DNA from: Branchiostoma floridae
Lineage: Eukaryota; Chordata; Leptocardii; Amphioxiformes; Branchiostomatidae
DNA length: 64,000 nucleotides
Reading direction: 5' to 3'
Assembly (NCBI RefSeq): GCF_000003815.2
Contig: NC_049994.1
Span: 12,587,996 to 12,651,995 of the forward strand
A program made the position numbers and the translations under genes. The notes under the pieces are model-generated. The model saw only the letters and a program-made list of their open reading frames with translations, made no database searches and was not told the origin of the DNA. Positions 1-10,898 of this stretch are shown one piece after another. How positions within the stretch are numbered: the first letter of the stretch is position 1; every line of letters starts with the position of its first letter.

Positions 1-11
1 ATTGTACAATT

Positions 12-469
12 GAAACAACCAGAGGGGCGAGTAAGAACAGAAAGAAACAACACCCCGACTCCCGGGATTCGAACCCGCGCCGAACCCGGGCAGCCGGATC
101 ACAAATCGAACGTGCAAACCGTTCGGCCATAAAGGCTTAAGCCGTTAGGCGTCTTCGGTTTAGCAGTCCTTGAACACCACTGTTACACTACTCCCCCTTT
201 TCTTTTCAAGATTCGTCCTCGAATCTCCGAGATCGACATCCCTGTGTGGCACATACTAGCCTGTTAATCACAGGGCCGGCGTGGGAACCAGTGAAACAAC
301 CAGAGGGGCGAGTAAGAACAGAAAGAAACAACACCCCGACTCCCGGGATTCGAACCCGCGCCAAACCCGGGCAGCCGGATCACAAATCGAACGTGCAAAC
401 CGTTCGGCCATAAAGGCTTAAGCCGTTAGGCGTCTTCGGTTTAGCAGTCCTTGAACACCACTGTTACAC
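12..469 (-). repeat. 281-bp tandem repeat with tRNA-like core (two copies)
   Basis: A 178-bp block at 11-188 recurs at 292-469 almost unchanged (one visible difference, cgccgaac against cgccaaac), a period of 281 bp. Read on the minus strand, each block holds a tRNA-like segment (about 53-136 and 334-417) with an A-box match TGGCCGAACGG and a B-box match GGTTCGAATCC, and a long spacing like type II (Ser/Leu) tRNAs. The ends that should form the acceptor stem do not pair, so this is more likely a tRNA-derived SINE head or a decayed tRNA than a working tRNA. The array may continue past the left edge. Confidence 0.7.
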
Positions 470-3400
470 AATGATAAAATAATGGAAGCAGGATGGATGA
501 AAACTTGGTGCGTGAGTAGAGGGCTGGAGGTGTGGTTGGAGGCCTCAGGGCTTGAATACTATCTTTGAAAGTTGATAACAATTCAGTAAGGCAAAATTTC
601 ACCACTTTCGAGTCTTCACTATAGTGTATAGTGACTCTAACATTAGTTGTAGTCACAATTTCAGGCTTTTTACAGCTTTTCGCAACATAGAGAAAGGTGG
701 AATTGCAGGTGTGGAAAGAACCCCAAACAAGCAAAATTTCCAAATTTTTAAAAATGACAAGATTATACTGAGACCGAGACTTCACATTACCCATTGCTTT
801 AATATAGGGATAGTCCTGCTATTTATATATATATAGGTTATTTTCCTGGTTATGTTTGCCATAGATGAAGTTCTTTCAACATCTCTTCTGTCTGCAGTCC
901 TCAGTTCTTCTTTGTCAAAACCACACACAGATGTGCAATGATTTATCATCAGTCCAACCAGACAAAACTCTTCACCAAACAGAAGTTGTTCCAATTAAAA
1001 TCCCTAATTTTGCCACCACAGTTGGCCAGCGCCAGGTGACACCCAGGTAATGCGCATCACCTGCTCAGCCCTTGGGCAAAACTCCCCGACAACAAAGACT
1101 CCTCTCTGCCTACGCTCCCCACTGTTCCAGGCAAAATAAGGGACCCAGGAGTTTTGTTTGCCAAAACTAATGTCTCCGATTGTAGAAATAGACAAAGCTT
1201 TGATGGGCGGCTTAGCGCCCTGCCAGGGAAGTGCATCATGGGATAATCCGCTGGCACATGGGATTTAAAGAGAGTATTCAGGAGTCGCTGTATATAGTGG
1301 CGGCACATATAGCCTGTTTGTTGGCTTAAACGGGAAGTTCAATGTAGACTTTAAAAAGGACAGGTGGTCTTTTGTACAAGGGAACAGACACTGCTGTCTT
1401 GTTTTTAAATATAGTTCAAACAGATGTCAGAGAAAAAGATGGGTTAAATGTATTTCACCTACAGGTGATAGCTAGGTTGAACTGATGTATTTGCTATATT
1501 CTATTGATTATTAACAATAACTTTGAGATAGTTTTCAAATATGCCATGTTATCAGTCTCACTATCAATTTCTCCTTGAATGCCACATCCTGCCATAGCAA
1601 ATAGGTTCAAACAAAATCATAATCACCATGAAGAACGTAACCTAGGAGCCATTCTTCTATATCTGAGCACAACTTTGTACCACTTAATCTAAATATAAGA
1701 GTAACGTTCTTCATACGTGTGACTATTAGAACAAATTGTCCAAATTTAGTTCTTTTCATCATAAAGTACCTTGTTTTCACAACATGGCATTCCATTAATG
1801 TCCCTTGCCCAAACCAAGGCTGGCACTTCCCGTCAACTCTCAAAAGAAACTCAACATAAACTAGACGTTCCCACGGTTGAAACATTCTTGCCTTTTTCTC
1901 AAGACGACCTCTTCAGCCCTTGAGTGGCCATTATCATGTTCTCCTTTAATGAAAAGTTTGCTTCAGGGAGCAGAGTGCACATCTTCAACTCACAAGTGGC
2001 ACCTATCTCACCCCGTAACAATGAACCAAAGTGTTACAGAACAAGGTTAGTTCAACCTTCAATGTACGCAAACTCCCACCTGAAAAAACACACGACTTTG
2101 AAATTGTTGTCGCACTTCCACTGAACCAATTGACTTGGCACAAAATATGACTTTTTCAAGACGCTACTTCAACAGAAGACAATGCAGTATGACACACTAA
2201 ATTGAAAGACTTTCAGCTTGAATAACAGTGGTATTACAAAGACAACTCGGGCTTGTGAAGAGGTGTGGCTTGGTAACATTCCTGTTTTCGTAGTTGGTTC
2301 AACCCACAACCTGAAAACCTTGCCCACCAGAGAGATATGTATGCTCGAATTAGTCACCAAACAAGCATTGCTTGCTTATGACTTTCCTGCAAGATTGAAA
2401 AATGATACCTCCTATTTTCACAAATGTACTGATTTGGGTCTTTGACCATCCAATTGTCACAGCTCAATTAACTTTATTATTTTTCTCAAATCTAGTTCAT
2501 TTGCAACTTTTTCTTGATAGCACATGCCCATTTAACCTTCTTCCTTCTACCTAACCAACCCTGCGACCAATACAAACTTAGTTAGAGCACATGATCTGCC
2601 TTAGTAGCAAAAAGGTTAAACACTGAAAGCTTTATGAAGTCCTAATATCAGGGGTGTTAGAGGGATTCCCTATCAAAACAGGAATCCCGAAAGCCAGCCC
2701 AACTGAGCAGAAATATGCAATATCAGATGTGGTAGCCCCTAAGGCACGAACAGCAGCTTGGACGATCACGGTCGCCTTATCACAGTTCAATACACTCTGC
2801 CGCTGATGTGCGTGATAACAACGTGCCAAAAATATCACACGACAAACTGGTAGTGAACCAGACATATGGCAAATATGTCCCCCACAGCTACCGTATGTTT
2901 TTGCAAAAATTATCACATGGTAGTCGATATCATGAACTGCGTGAGATATTGGCTACCTCATGACTGCTGACTTAATATTGAACTTCTGATATCAAAGTTT
3001 GCTGATTATCGGCGTATCTAGAATATGTCCGAGCTAAAATCGATATGGTCCTAATGGATACATAATTGCCTGTACATAATGGTTTGATCCGCAAGATTCT
3101 GCGACATTTTTTGCAATGAGCATTCCGCGGATTCCGAAGCAAAAGGGACATGTTGTCATGGCAACCAGAGGGCTAAGTAGGACTGACAACTCTGGTTCGG
3201 ACAAAGGCGAAAGCAAGGTTTGGCACCGAAAATGAAAGGACTACGTTGATACTTTTCGATGGGGTCCTGCAAGGTCAAGAAGCTCTTATGTGATAACCTA
3301 TAATCAATATCAGGCGCCAATGCCTCCCTGCCATGCTGTACAAGAGAGAGGGACCATGGGACCATGTGCAATTTTGACCAGAACAAAGGATATACCAAAG

Positions 3401-3540
3401 GGTCAGTCCAGAAAACTGGGCAAAGATTACTGGCATAAAACTGCAAAGAAATACATTTAAAAAATTCACGAGTTAAGCGTTGCAGTAACAAAGTTAGGTG
3501 GTAGAAATGTCAAGAAAGTTTAAAGTGCCAGAGATAAAAC
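470..3540. other. Gene-free stretch, probably cdk4/6 intron 1
   Basis: This lies 3' of the cdk4/6 first exon on the minus strand. I looked for the next CDK exon (the region with LFDVC and HRDLKPQN motifs) and found none in any frame, so it is most simply intron 1. Short open frames here have no recognisable domain. The only low-complexity feature is a short TA run near 825-837. Confidence 0.5.
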
Positions 3541-3703
3541 GTGCGATTTTATTGCATCACTTGTTGTTGTGGATAAATGGTTGGTCCCGCGGGACGGAGG
3601 GAGGGCAAGGCAAGACATGACAAAGACAGGAGGGGTACATAAAAGGGAAAGACTCGGGGAAAACCCTTGATTTTGTGGGTTATACAAGTTTTGTCTGGCT
3701 TAC

Positions 3704-3933
3704 CTGACAACGTTTGGATGCTCGAAACTCTCCAATTGTCTGAGGAGGGCGATCTCTCGAATGGTGGACATCGGCATGCCTTCTTCACCAGTCTGAACCC
3801 TCACCCTTTTCAAGGCTACGAACTCTCCCCCATTTTTCAAGTCTCTAGCTTTGTAGACAGTCCCGTAGGCTCCAGTACCGATCTTGGCAACTTTTTCGTA
3901 CTGTTCAGTGCCTGGGTCCGGGTCCGTCTCCAT
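3704..3933 (-). CDS. cdk4/6: Cyclin-dependent kinase 4/6, first coding exon (partial)
   Basis: This exon encodes the N-terminal lobe of the D-cyclin-dependent kinase that phosphorylates Rb in G1. It reads from [19 protein letters not shown] and covers the glycine loop [13 protein letters not shown], the beta-3 segment with its lysine ([15 protein letters not shown]), the PSTIRE-type helix as [15 protein letters not shown], and FEHPNVVR at the exon end. Wording such as [16 protein letters not shown] is specific to CDK4/6 and separates it from CDK2 (PSTAIRE). The ATG has a strong context (A at -3, G at +4). The exon ends CAG followed by GTAAGCC at 3699-3703, a good donor, within the codon for the final Arg. 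The remaining exons lie to the left of the window. One gene equally like CDK4 and CDK6 is what a pre-duplication chordate should have. Confidence 0.93.
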
Positions 3934-5340
3934 GCTCGGGAGTGAGTGCGCCCTGTCCCGAGAGATCTGCAGCTACCACGCGGTGACTGGCGGCGAGCCC
4001 TTGTGAAACAGTATCCGGCGGCGCACGAGGCCACACACACTGAAAACCCGCTGCAGAACCGGCCGGTCTACACTGCAGCCCACGCCGCGAACAGACGACC
4101 CCGCAAGCTTTCTGTCATGTAAATTTAAATCTCAAATCAAAATATGCAGGAATTTTCGTCCCTTTTTTCCCAAACGGGCCCCCGCAATACAAGATTCACA
4201 ACTTCAACTCTTTGTGAGAACAAAGTTTTTGAAGCATGTGTCAGCTTTAGGCCGATAGGGCAGGTTTACATATATTTTGGTTTCTCTGGGGATTCCCAAA
4301 TCGAATGTTTCCGCATTCCAGGTAAAATTTTGAAGGCTTTCTTTGGTTGAACGGGCCGACCTGGAACCGACCCAAACCCGATCAGCTGATCTGGAAACTG
4401 CCCCGGTCACCACGGAAATTACACCAGCCTTGGACTCGGAAAAATTCCCATTCATAAAATCTCCGCAATGCATTCAGTCTTCATTCATTCATCACAGCCA
4501 TTTGTTGACATCCTCCCCGAACGGCCCCTTTCCGAAGTCCCAGAGCATGCTCTCCGGCGAAGTCGATCTTTTCCGGGGCAAAGAACGACAAAGAAGTTGC
4601 CAGACTCTTCCTCCAAAGTGTCCTGAATATACTTGCCAGCTCCTGAGGCTGTCGTCTGACGGCTAACTTTGTCTTGCTTGGGCGGTGATCGGATCCCTTT
4701 GGCCGACTTGTGTCCTGAAAAAGTGAGTCAAATCAGAGAATCTGCGAAGAAAGAAGTCGGCATATCAAAGGCAATCCTTTCTTCGCAATGTAAACAGACA
4801 TTTTGTAGTGCGACCGCTCGCAAACTTCCCCTCACCGTGTCCTTACGAGCCGCTAAAACTAAACAAAAACACTTTAAAGCAGTAGAACAAATATTCAACT
4901 TACCGTGGGGCGCAAATTTTACCACTTTTACCTCGCGCGCGATTTTTTTCAAATATTTTAAAGGTTTTCTTGCTCGCGAGAACGCTGTAGGTAGGGAGCT
5001 AATTATGACTTTGAAAAGCCCACGTGGATTTTTCTCTTGACCCCTGTCCGCTGTGATTGGTCGAGCCTAACACGTCAGATAATACAAATGATTTATGTCG
5101 CTAGGGGAGGTGTTTCCCGTCGTGCTACAGGAACAGGAGTTTCCCTCCAAACAAAAACATTGCTGACGCCGGAATCCTGATCAGAAAAGCACCTAGCATG
5201 GCCCAAAACTTCAGCATAAGTGCGAGTGCGACAGAAAAGGGAACTTTAGACTGAGTATAAAGAATCGCGGGGGTGGTAGTTTACCTCAGACTCCACCCCT
5301 TTGTCGTCTGTAGACTTTCCCGCCACCCCCGGCCAAGGGG
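3934..5340 (-). promoter_or_regulatory. Upstream region of cdk4/6, CpG-rich near the start codon
   Basis: About 3934-4110 is rich in CG dinucleotides (for example cggcggcgcacg and cacgccgcgaac), unlike the AT-rich surroundings, as expected for a CpG-type promoter and 5' UTR of a housekeeping cell-cycle gene. I see no TATA box at a suitable place. An inverted CCAAT box (ctgtgattggtcg) lies at about 5049-5061. The 123-codon plus-strand frame at 4669-5040 has no recognisable domain and I do not call it a gene. Confidence 0.4.
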
Positions 5341-6390
5341 TCAACGGTCACGCCTCAATTGGTACATATTGGTATGCAGCAACACAAAGACAACTTGTGA
5401 TGCCCAACTTGTAGTTTATTAACTTCCTTGCAAGTTCTGATTCCCGGGTTTATTGGAACCACATGTACTTGTTCGAGAGTAATAGGCACTGCGTGAGTCT
5501 TGCGGTCAAACTGGGTGTGTGCTTGCTTGCGAAACTTTTCCGTTTCGTGGGTTGTTCTTGAAGCGAAGGCCGCGGGTTTTGACCCCATTGTACTTCACAA
5601 ATATTGGAACATTCTTAACACCTGTGTGCCACAGTCCGACACTGTGTCGACGGTAACGTGGTGACCAAGAGGGGCCACAGAAATCAGGATGCAATTTATC
5701 AGAGCCTGTGTCGAGCTCTAGTCCCTCGGCGCTTTGATCAGTTCGTGCGACTGACACATTTGCTTTGAATCAAGTCCAAAGTAATGTGCCCAGAAATTTT
5801 GGGATCGTGTGTCCAGATGGTCTGACCGATAACGAACTCCCGCTGAAGGGTAGGTAACGGATGTTTTCTCTGCCGTCCTGGGTGGCACAGCGGCCACGGC
5901 CCCACTACTCTCCTGCTACCCACTGGTCATGCCGCAAGGTCGACAGGTGGATAGAGTAGAATGATAAATTATGATGTCAGGTAGCCTAAGACCCGGGCCT
6001 ATAAATAACAAAGAAGACAGACCCAGGACAGCCTCCTTCGCAAACTTCCAGAGCGGTTTTCTTTTCAGCGCTCTCCAACTGAGAAAAAAAACGCTTCCGC
6101 TCCAGAAATCTGCAACGAAGTATACTCTTCAGTTTNNNNNNNNNNNNNNNNNNNNNNNNNNNNNNNNNNNNNNNNNNNNNNNNNNNNNNNNNNNNNNNNN
6201 NNNNNNNNNNNNNNNNNNNNNNNNNNNNNNNNNNNAGTAATGACTGCTCGTATTGTCTTCAAGTACCGCAAAGTAAATTGAGTTTCAAATATTTGCGGAG
6301 GAATGGCGTGTTTCTCCAGGATCATGAGGATGGACGAGAGACATTTACTGAGTGACATTTCTGTTGTACATTTTTGTTTTCGATCTCCTT
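5341..6390. other. Gene-free stretch containing the assembly gap
   Basis: I see no exon, RNA gene or clear repeat in the readable sequence on either side of the N run. Open frames that cross the Ns are artefacts. Confidence 0.4.
6136..6235. other. Assembly gap of 100 N
   Basis: Exactly 100 N, the conventional length for a gap of unknown size. Sequence may be missing here, so the distance between cdk4/6 and the LINE is not certain. Confidence 0.99.
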
Positions 6391-8242
6391 CAATCAATCA
6401 ATCAATCAATCAATCAAATGGTTTATTCAGAATAAAAACAAGGCACTGGCAACCAGAGGTTGAATTACGGCCTTGTTGTACAGCACCTCTGTGCTACAAA
6501 TACAATAAAATCACGTTACATATATACGATACAATACAGTTGCATTGTTAACATTAATTTCCATTATTTTTGTTCAGCAGGCATATCATATATGGGATTG
6601 CACTTTTTTTGTAGCGCTCAGTTCTGGGTTTGACAGTGTCTAGTTGGTTGCTGGCCCTTGTGGCTCTCCCAGTGATAGCCCCCCGGGTTTGTGGTAGCCA
6701 GTGACGGAAGTCCGGTGACTGGAGGAGTTTCTGGGCGAACTGCAGGCAGAGGTGGTCTCTCCTTTGATCTAGGGTAGACAAGTTCAGAATCCGGCACGCC
6801 TCTGGGTATGAAGTGTAGGCAGAGCGGAGTATTATCCGACATGCGCGTTTCTGGATGAATTCGATCCTTCGTCGCTGTCTAGCAGTTAGTCCAGGATGCC
6901 AGGCAGGCGCTGCGTACTCACAGCTTGGACGGACGAATGTTTTGTAGCAGGTAAGTATGTCATCCCTAGACAGATCGAACTGGTTGAGTTGTTTAAGCAT
7001 AAATAGCTTTCGGTTGCCTTGTTTGACAATGTGGTCTACATGTGCGTTCCAACCAAGGTCAGCCTGGATGAACAAGCCGAGGAGTTTAACTATCTTGACC
7101 TCCTCTAACGGTTGGCCAGCAATAGACAGGGGTGGCAGTGGAAGGACTGTTCTCGTAAAGACCACGTGCATGGCTTTGCATTTTTGGGGGTGAAGTTTCA
7201 TCTTTCTTGTGGATGCCCATTGGTCGAGGCTGTTGAGGTCCGTTTGAATTGTTGAGGTGTCCCGGATCAACCTGCTCTCAGCTAAGTTAAGATCATCCAC
7301 GAACTTCCACCTCCTAGCAAGGGAATCCTCACTTGCACTGTTGATTAGAGCAAGGAAGATTAAGGGGCCTAACACTGTTCCTTGTGGTAGGCCACAGGTC
7401 GTCTCCCTCCAATCTGAATACGTTCCCTTGTACATCACTCTCTGCTTTCTAGTGGACAGGAACGAACATACCCATTTGGCGAGCGAGCTTCGTAGACCTG
7501 CTCCAAGTAGGCTTGAAATGGCTATGCTGTGGTCCACAAGGTCGAACGCCTTGGCAAAATCCGTAGTTATCAGCGTTGTTATTGTCTCCCTCTTATCTGC
7601 TGTTCTAGCCAGTTGGTCAATTAAATCAACGAGGCAGTGTGTCGTAGAACGACCTGGTATGCAACCAAACTGGTTTGGGTCAATGCTGTGCTTGATGTCA
7701 GAGTACAGATGTTTCGAGATGAAAGTTTCCGCTACTTTTGCTAGGGTAGGTGTCAGGGATATGGGTCTAAGTTCGCTGATCGACGGCGGGCGCGTTTTAG
7801 GTAGTGGTATGATATTTGCCTGTCGCCATTGTTCTGGGACGACCCCCTCCGATAGTGAGGCATTCAATATGGACGTTACTGGTGTAGAAATCTCATAGGC
7901 AAAGCACTTGATGATTCTGTTGGAAAGACCGTCCGGTCCTGCGGCTTTGTTCACTTTGACGTGTTTCAACTTTTCGTACACTTGCCACGGCTGCACCTCG
8001 TCCAAAGGCCTAGCTGGGAGAAATGTTGGTAGTCTAGTGTTGTCCAGTGGGTCGAGTGAGCAGGTTATTGTGCACAGAGCATTGTTTACTGCGTCAGCGA
8101 CAGCCTTGTTGTCTCCTGGTGGTGCACCTTCAACGTGGAGGGTGAGACCTGTTCCTGACGTGTTCGTCATGACCTTGATCTGCTGGTACCATGTCCTTAA
8201 GCTCCGTCTCTGACAAATCACCTTTTGAATCCAATAAAGGCT
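6391..8242 (-). mobile_element. 5'-truncated non-LTR retrotransposon (LINE, CR1/L2-like)
   Basis: On the minus strand the element runs from a 5' break near 8242 (in-frame stop at 8243-8245) through a long RT frame and a short 3' UTR to a simple-sequence tail at 6391-6417, seven or so units of (TTGA)n. A microsatellite tail in place of poly(A) and the reverse-transcriptase wording point to the CR1/L2 group. No apurinic-endonuclease domain is present, so the copy is 5'-truncated as usual for target-primed insertion. I could not identify a target-site duplication because the 5' boundary is unclear. Confidence 0.88.
6554..8221 (-). CDS. LINE reverse transcriptase, 5'-truncated but open frame
   Basis: A 555-codon frame without stops encodes a non-LTR reverse transcriptase. 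Visible in order: KVNKAAGPDGLSNRIIK, the LRPISLTP segment, the QFGCIPGRSTTHCLVDL motif, the first catalytic Asp in TTDFAKAFDLVDH, GLPQGTVLGPLIF, and the catalytic pair in WKFVDDLNL (FVDD in place of the commoner YADD/FADD). After these comes a C-terminal region with YKTFVRPSCEYAAPAWHPGL, typical of CR1/L2/jockey-type elements. The listed start is GTG inside the truncated frame, not a true start; the frame stays open seven codons further upstream. The absence of stops or frameshifts over 1.7 kb suggests a fairly recent insertion. It lacks the endonuclease, so it cannot act on its own. Confidence 0.9.
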   Translation of the reverse strand: MICQRRSLRTWYQQIKVMTNTSGTGLTLHVEGAPPGDNKAVADAVNNALCTITCSLDPLDNTRLPTFLPARPLDEVQPWQVYEKLKHVKVNKAAGPDGLSNRIIKCFAYEISTPVTSILNASLSEGVVPEQWRQANIIPLPKTRPPSISELRPISLTPTLAKVAETFISKHLYSDIKHSIDPNQFGCIPGRSTTHCLVDLIDQLARTADKRETITTLITTDFAKAFDLVDHSIAISSLLGAGLRSSLAKWVCSFLSTRKQRVMYKGTYSDWRETTCGLPQGTVLGPLIFLALINSASEDSLARRWKFVDDLNLAESRLIRDTSTIQTDLNSLDQWASTRKMKLHPQKCKAMHVVFTRTVLPLPPLSIAGQPLEEVKIVKLLGLFIQADLGWNAHVDHIVKQGNRKLFMLKQLNQFDLSRDDILTCYKTFVRPSCEYAAPAWHPGLTARQRRRIEFIQKRACRIILRSAYTSYPEACRILNLSTLDQRRDHLCLQFAQKLLQSPDFRHWLPQTRGAITGRATRASNQLDTVKPRTERYKKSAIPYMICLLNKNNGN

Positions 8243-9121
8243 TCAAAAACGATAATTGAATCTAACTGAAATAATTGTAATACATCGAAAGAAGGTTAGA
8301 CATCCAGGTAACAGATACAACAAACAGCAGTTGCTCGATCAACTGGATAACCTAAATCATGTCAAGAGTTGCTTGAGTAGTATAGCTACTGCTATGTGGC
8401 GAACAATAATAAGATCTAAAAGTAAAAGTGTGTACAAATTCATGGAGGTGGTTGTCTCTTCAGTTCCACCGCTTCTTTTCAAGCAGCAGCAAGCTATAAA
8501 AGGCGACCATAATTAGGAAAACCTTGGACCAAGGCAATGCCATTAAGCGGGATGGACGAATAGGGACTGAAGTTGTTGTACAAAAAAATAAAACAATAAT
8601 ACAGACTCAATGAGGCGGTTCTAAACAAATAAACAGATCAACCACTCATAAATGTTCTCATCAGACATCACAGGTAAACGATAGGAAAAATTACAGGAAT
8701 GGCTGTGTATAGACTTCCCAACAAAAAAGGCGAAGGGATTTACATGTATTCTTTGTCGGATTGTCGGATACGTCGTCTTACGCGAAAAATTCCGGCCTGC
8801 AATCGCGACTTTTCTAACGGGTTACCATTTTCGAGGTTGTCATTAATTTCAATATAAATTTCTTATTTCATTAACATTGCAGACATGCGATGTTTGATGC
8901 TTAACTGCTACAAGCGTATTGCACAGAGTGATATAGTTACATGTCCCAACTTTGTACAATCCGAAGCCCTCCAAAAAGTACTTTTCGATGAGCACGGACG
9001 CTCACATATGTTGAGATGGACGATATACGACTGTCCACAAATCGCGCCTTCAAGATGACGTACCATATCATTCCTTCCCAACAAGTACCAGCCTAGCAAT
9101 CAGCAATGTATTTAGTTACTC

Positions 9122-9145
9122 CAAGGAGGTTCAAAAACCTCCTTG
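9122..9145. mobile_element. CAAGG palindromic micro-element, copy 1
   Basis: CAAGGAGGTT and its inverse AACCTCCTTG form a foldback of 24 bp. The 7-bp flanks are identical direct repeats (GTTACTC at 9115-9121 and 9146-9152), which is the mark of an insertion. The same ends recur at 38820, 50028, 52579 and 61401. Confidence 0.7.
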
Positions 9146-10066
9146 GTTACTCAAAAGATTGCAATTTTCCCGCCGCATTTTGCGGTGCTTCAACTTCAAG
9201 ATTACAACACTGCGCCAAGCATCGTTCGCTCGACCAATATATTTTAGCTTTATCTGTTTTTTCTACTACAATACTAAATGACCTGGTGTCGCGTGAATAC
9301 AACCATCTGCTTTTCTCCAAGCAGATATAAGGCTATGGAGTCCGGCAATCCTTTTTTGCAACATTTATCGTTTCTAGTATGACACGACGTTTTTCAAGGG
9401 CTCGCGGAGGCTGAGACTGACAAGAGTCTGAGACAGTCTATGGTGTTTCCCGCATTTGAGTCCGATAGACCACCAGTATCGTTTATGAACTATATATATG
9501 GGGCATGTACTTTATATATACGTATATGACCATATATATGATATACTTGTATCAAGGGACTTTTAGTATGGCAGACATCCAAGAAAACTAAACTCTTCCG
9601 AAGTTCCAATTAAGTTCCCCTTCCAGTTGCAGGCTGTTATTTCCTGTGATACGAGTCTATCTTTTCGCTTTGCCATGTCTTTCAATCCACGTCTCCACCG
9701 GATTCCATAAGTTACTGGAAATAGTAGACATGTGGCAGAAATTGGCCAAATAAACTGAATGATGATGATATGTCAAAGGAGTACATCTGTAACTCCAGAG
9801 GCCTGTAGTCCTGTAGACACCATGGTAGAGACTATTACTATCCTACGCGTTATCCTACGCGTTACGGAATCTTACGGGAATTGAATCGAAGTGGTTGATG
9901 GACGAAGTGAGTCAGTGAAAGTGGGCAGGGATGGGGTGTGGTCACCGTAGGTGGCCGACAGGGGGCGTTGTTAATTACAGCTCTCCCTGAAAGTCACTAG
10001 GATAAAAGAGGGCGTGTCGCGCGGTTTGGAACGTACGTCAGCCGCGTGGGCCGGCGATGATTAAAC

Positions 10067-10088
10067 CAAGGAGGTTACACCCCTCTTG
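10067..10088. mobile_element. Possible decayed CAAGG micro-element
   Basis: CAAGGAGGTTACAC is followed by CCCTCTTG, an imperfect inverse of the left arm. The flanks ATTAAAC and ATTGAAA agree at 5 of 7 positions. It could be an old member of the family or chance. Confidence 0.3.
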
Positions 10089-10157
10089 ATTGAAAACAAG
10101 GACTCAGTATAATTCTCCAACAAATCGCATTGTGAAAGACACCACTGTGTCCTTACA

Positions 10158-10223
10158 ATACAATACAATTAGATACAATACAATACAATACAATACAATA
10201 CAATACAATATAATACAATATTC
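10158..10223. repeat. Pentanucleotide microsatellite (AATAC)n
   Basis: About a dozen units of caata/aatac with a few interruptions, followed shortly by a (CA)n run at 10236-10247. Confidence 0.9.
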
Positions 10224-10251
10224 CATATGTAAACATACACACACACACTCC

Positions 10252-10320
10252 TAGCCTGGTATCCAGCCGTAATATAAATTTAGCTCCCGAGTCTCTTCTC
10301 TCCTCTTGGATACCAGGCTA
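10252..10320. mobile_element. TAGCC foldback element, copy A
   Basis: The ends are TAGCCTGGTATCCA and its inverse TGGATACCAGGCTA. The 9-bp flanks ACACACTCC and GCATACTCT agree at 6 of 9 positions, all differences being transitions, consistent with an aged target-site duplication. Related copies lie at 25737 and 38176. Confidence 0.6.
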
Positions 10321-10684
10321 GCATACTCTATCATGTAGTATTACAGTATATGGTAGTATTGTTGGTACCACAATAAAAAAATAAATAAAAAAAAACTCGC
10401 ATCAGTGGAACTAAGGCTGCACGTTAGACTCCATGTGAAAAGACCTCCTACCTTATTTAGTGATGTGTTGCACTGAAAATTCCAACGACTTCCCTGTCAA
10501 GTCAAAATTAATCGTCATTTATACATACATACATACGGACTAGCTCAGCTACAGGAAGAACTCTCAATATGTTACAAGGACAGGATCAGGAAGTGGTGCG
10601 TCCCCCATCCTCTCAGCTCGTGCCATGTGCAGAACGTGTATTGGACGTGGCCGAGCCTATATCTACATTGGCGTGGTTTGATAG

Positions 10685-10898
10685 TAGCCTCCATAGCAGG
10701 CTCTCTGTGGCCCTTTTTTTGTGTGTTCACAATACACTTTTGCTGGCCATTTCTTTTTGTACTGGGTCGCTGACTGCTGGGCCGCGGGACCGGCAACCAG
10801 CGCCAAGGCCAGCAATCAGCGACCCAGCCAGCAAGAAATGGCCAGCAAAAGTGTATTATGAGCCAAAAAAGACCCCAGAGAGCCTGCTATGGAGGCTA
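10685..10898. mobile_element. TAGCC foldback element with ~100-bp arms
   Basis: This 214-bp element is one long imperfect inverted repeat: TAGCCTCCATAGCAGGCTCT at the left end matches the inverse of AGAGCCTGCTATGGAGGCTA at the right, and the pairing continues through ACACTTTTGCTGGCCATTTC to a GC-rich centre near 10780-10800. It is flanked by a perfect 9-bp duplication GTTTGATAG (10676-10684 and 10899-10907). The open frames on both strands here come from the inverted repeat and are not genes. Confidence 0.8.

Noticed and set aside
2632-2916. 94-codon minus frame
   Set aside because: No domain or splice context, and it lies in the presumed cdk4/6 intron.
4669-5040. 123-codon plus frame upstream of cdk4/6
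   Set aside because: No recognisable motif, AT-rich second half, and no family resemblance.
7257-8213. Plus-strand frames of 213 and 101 codons
   Set aside because: They are antisense shadows of the LINE reverse transcriptase.
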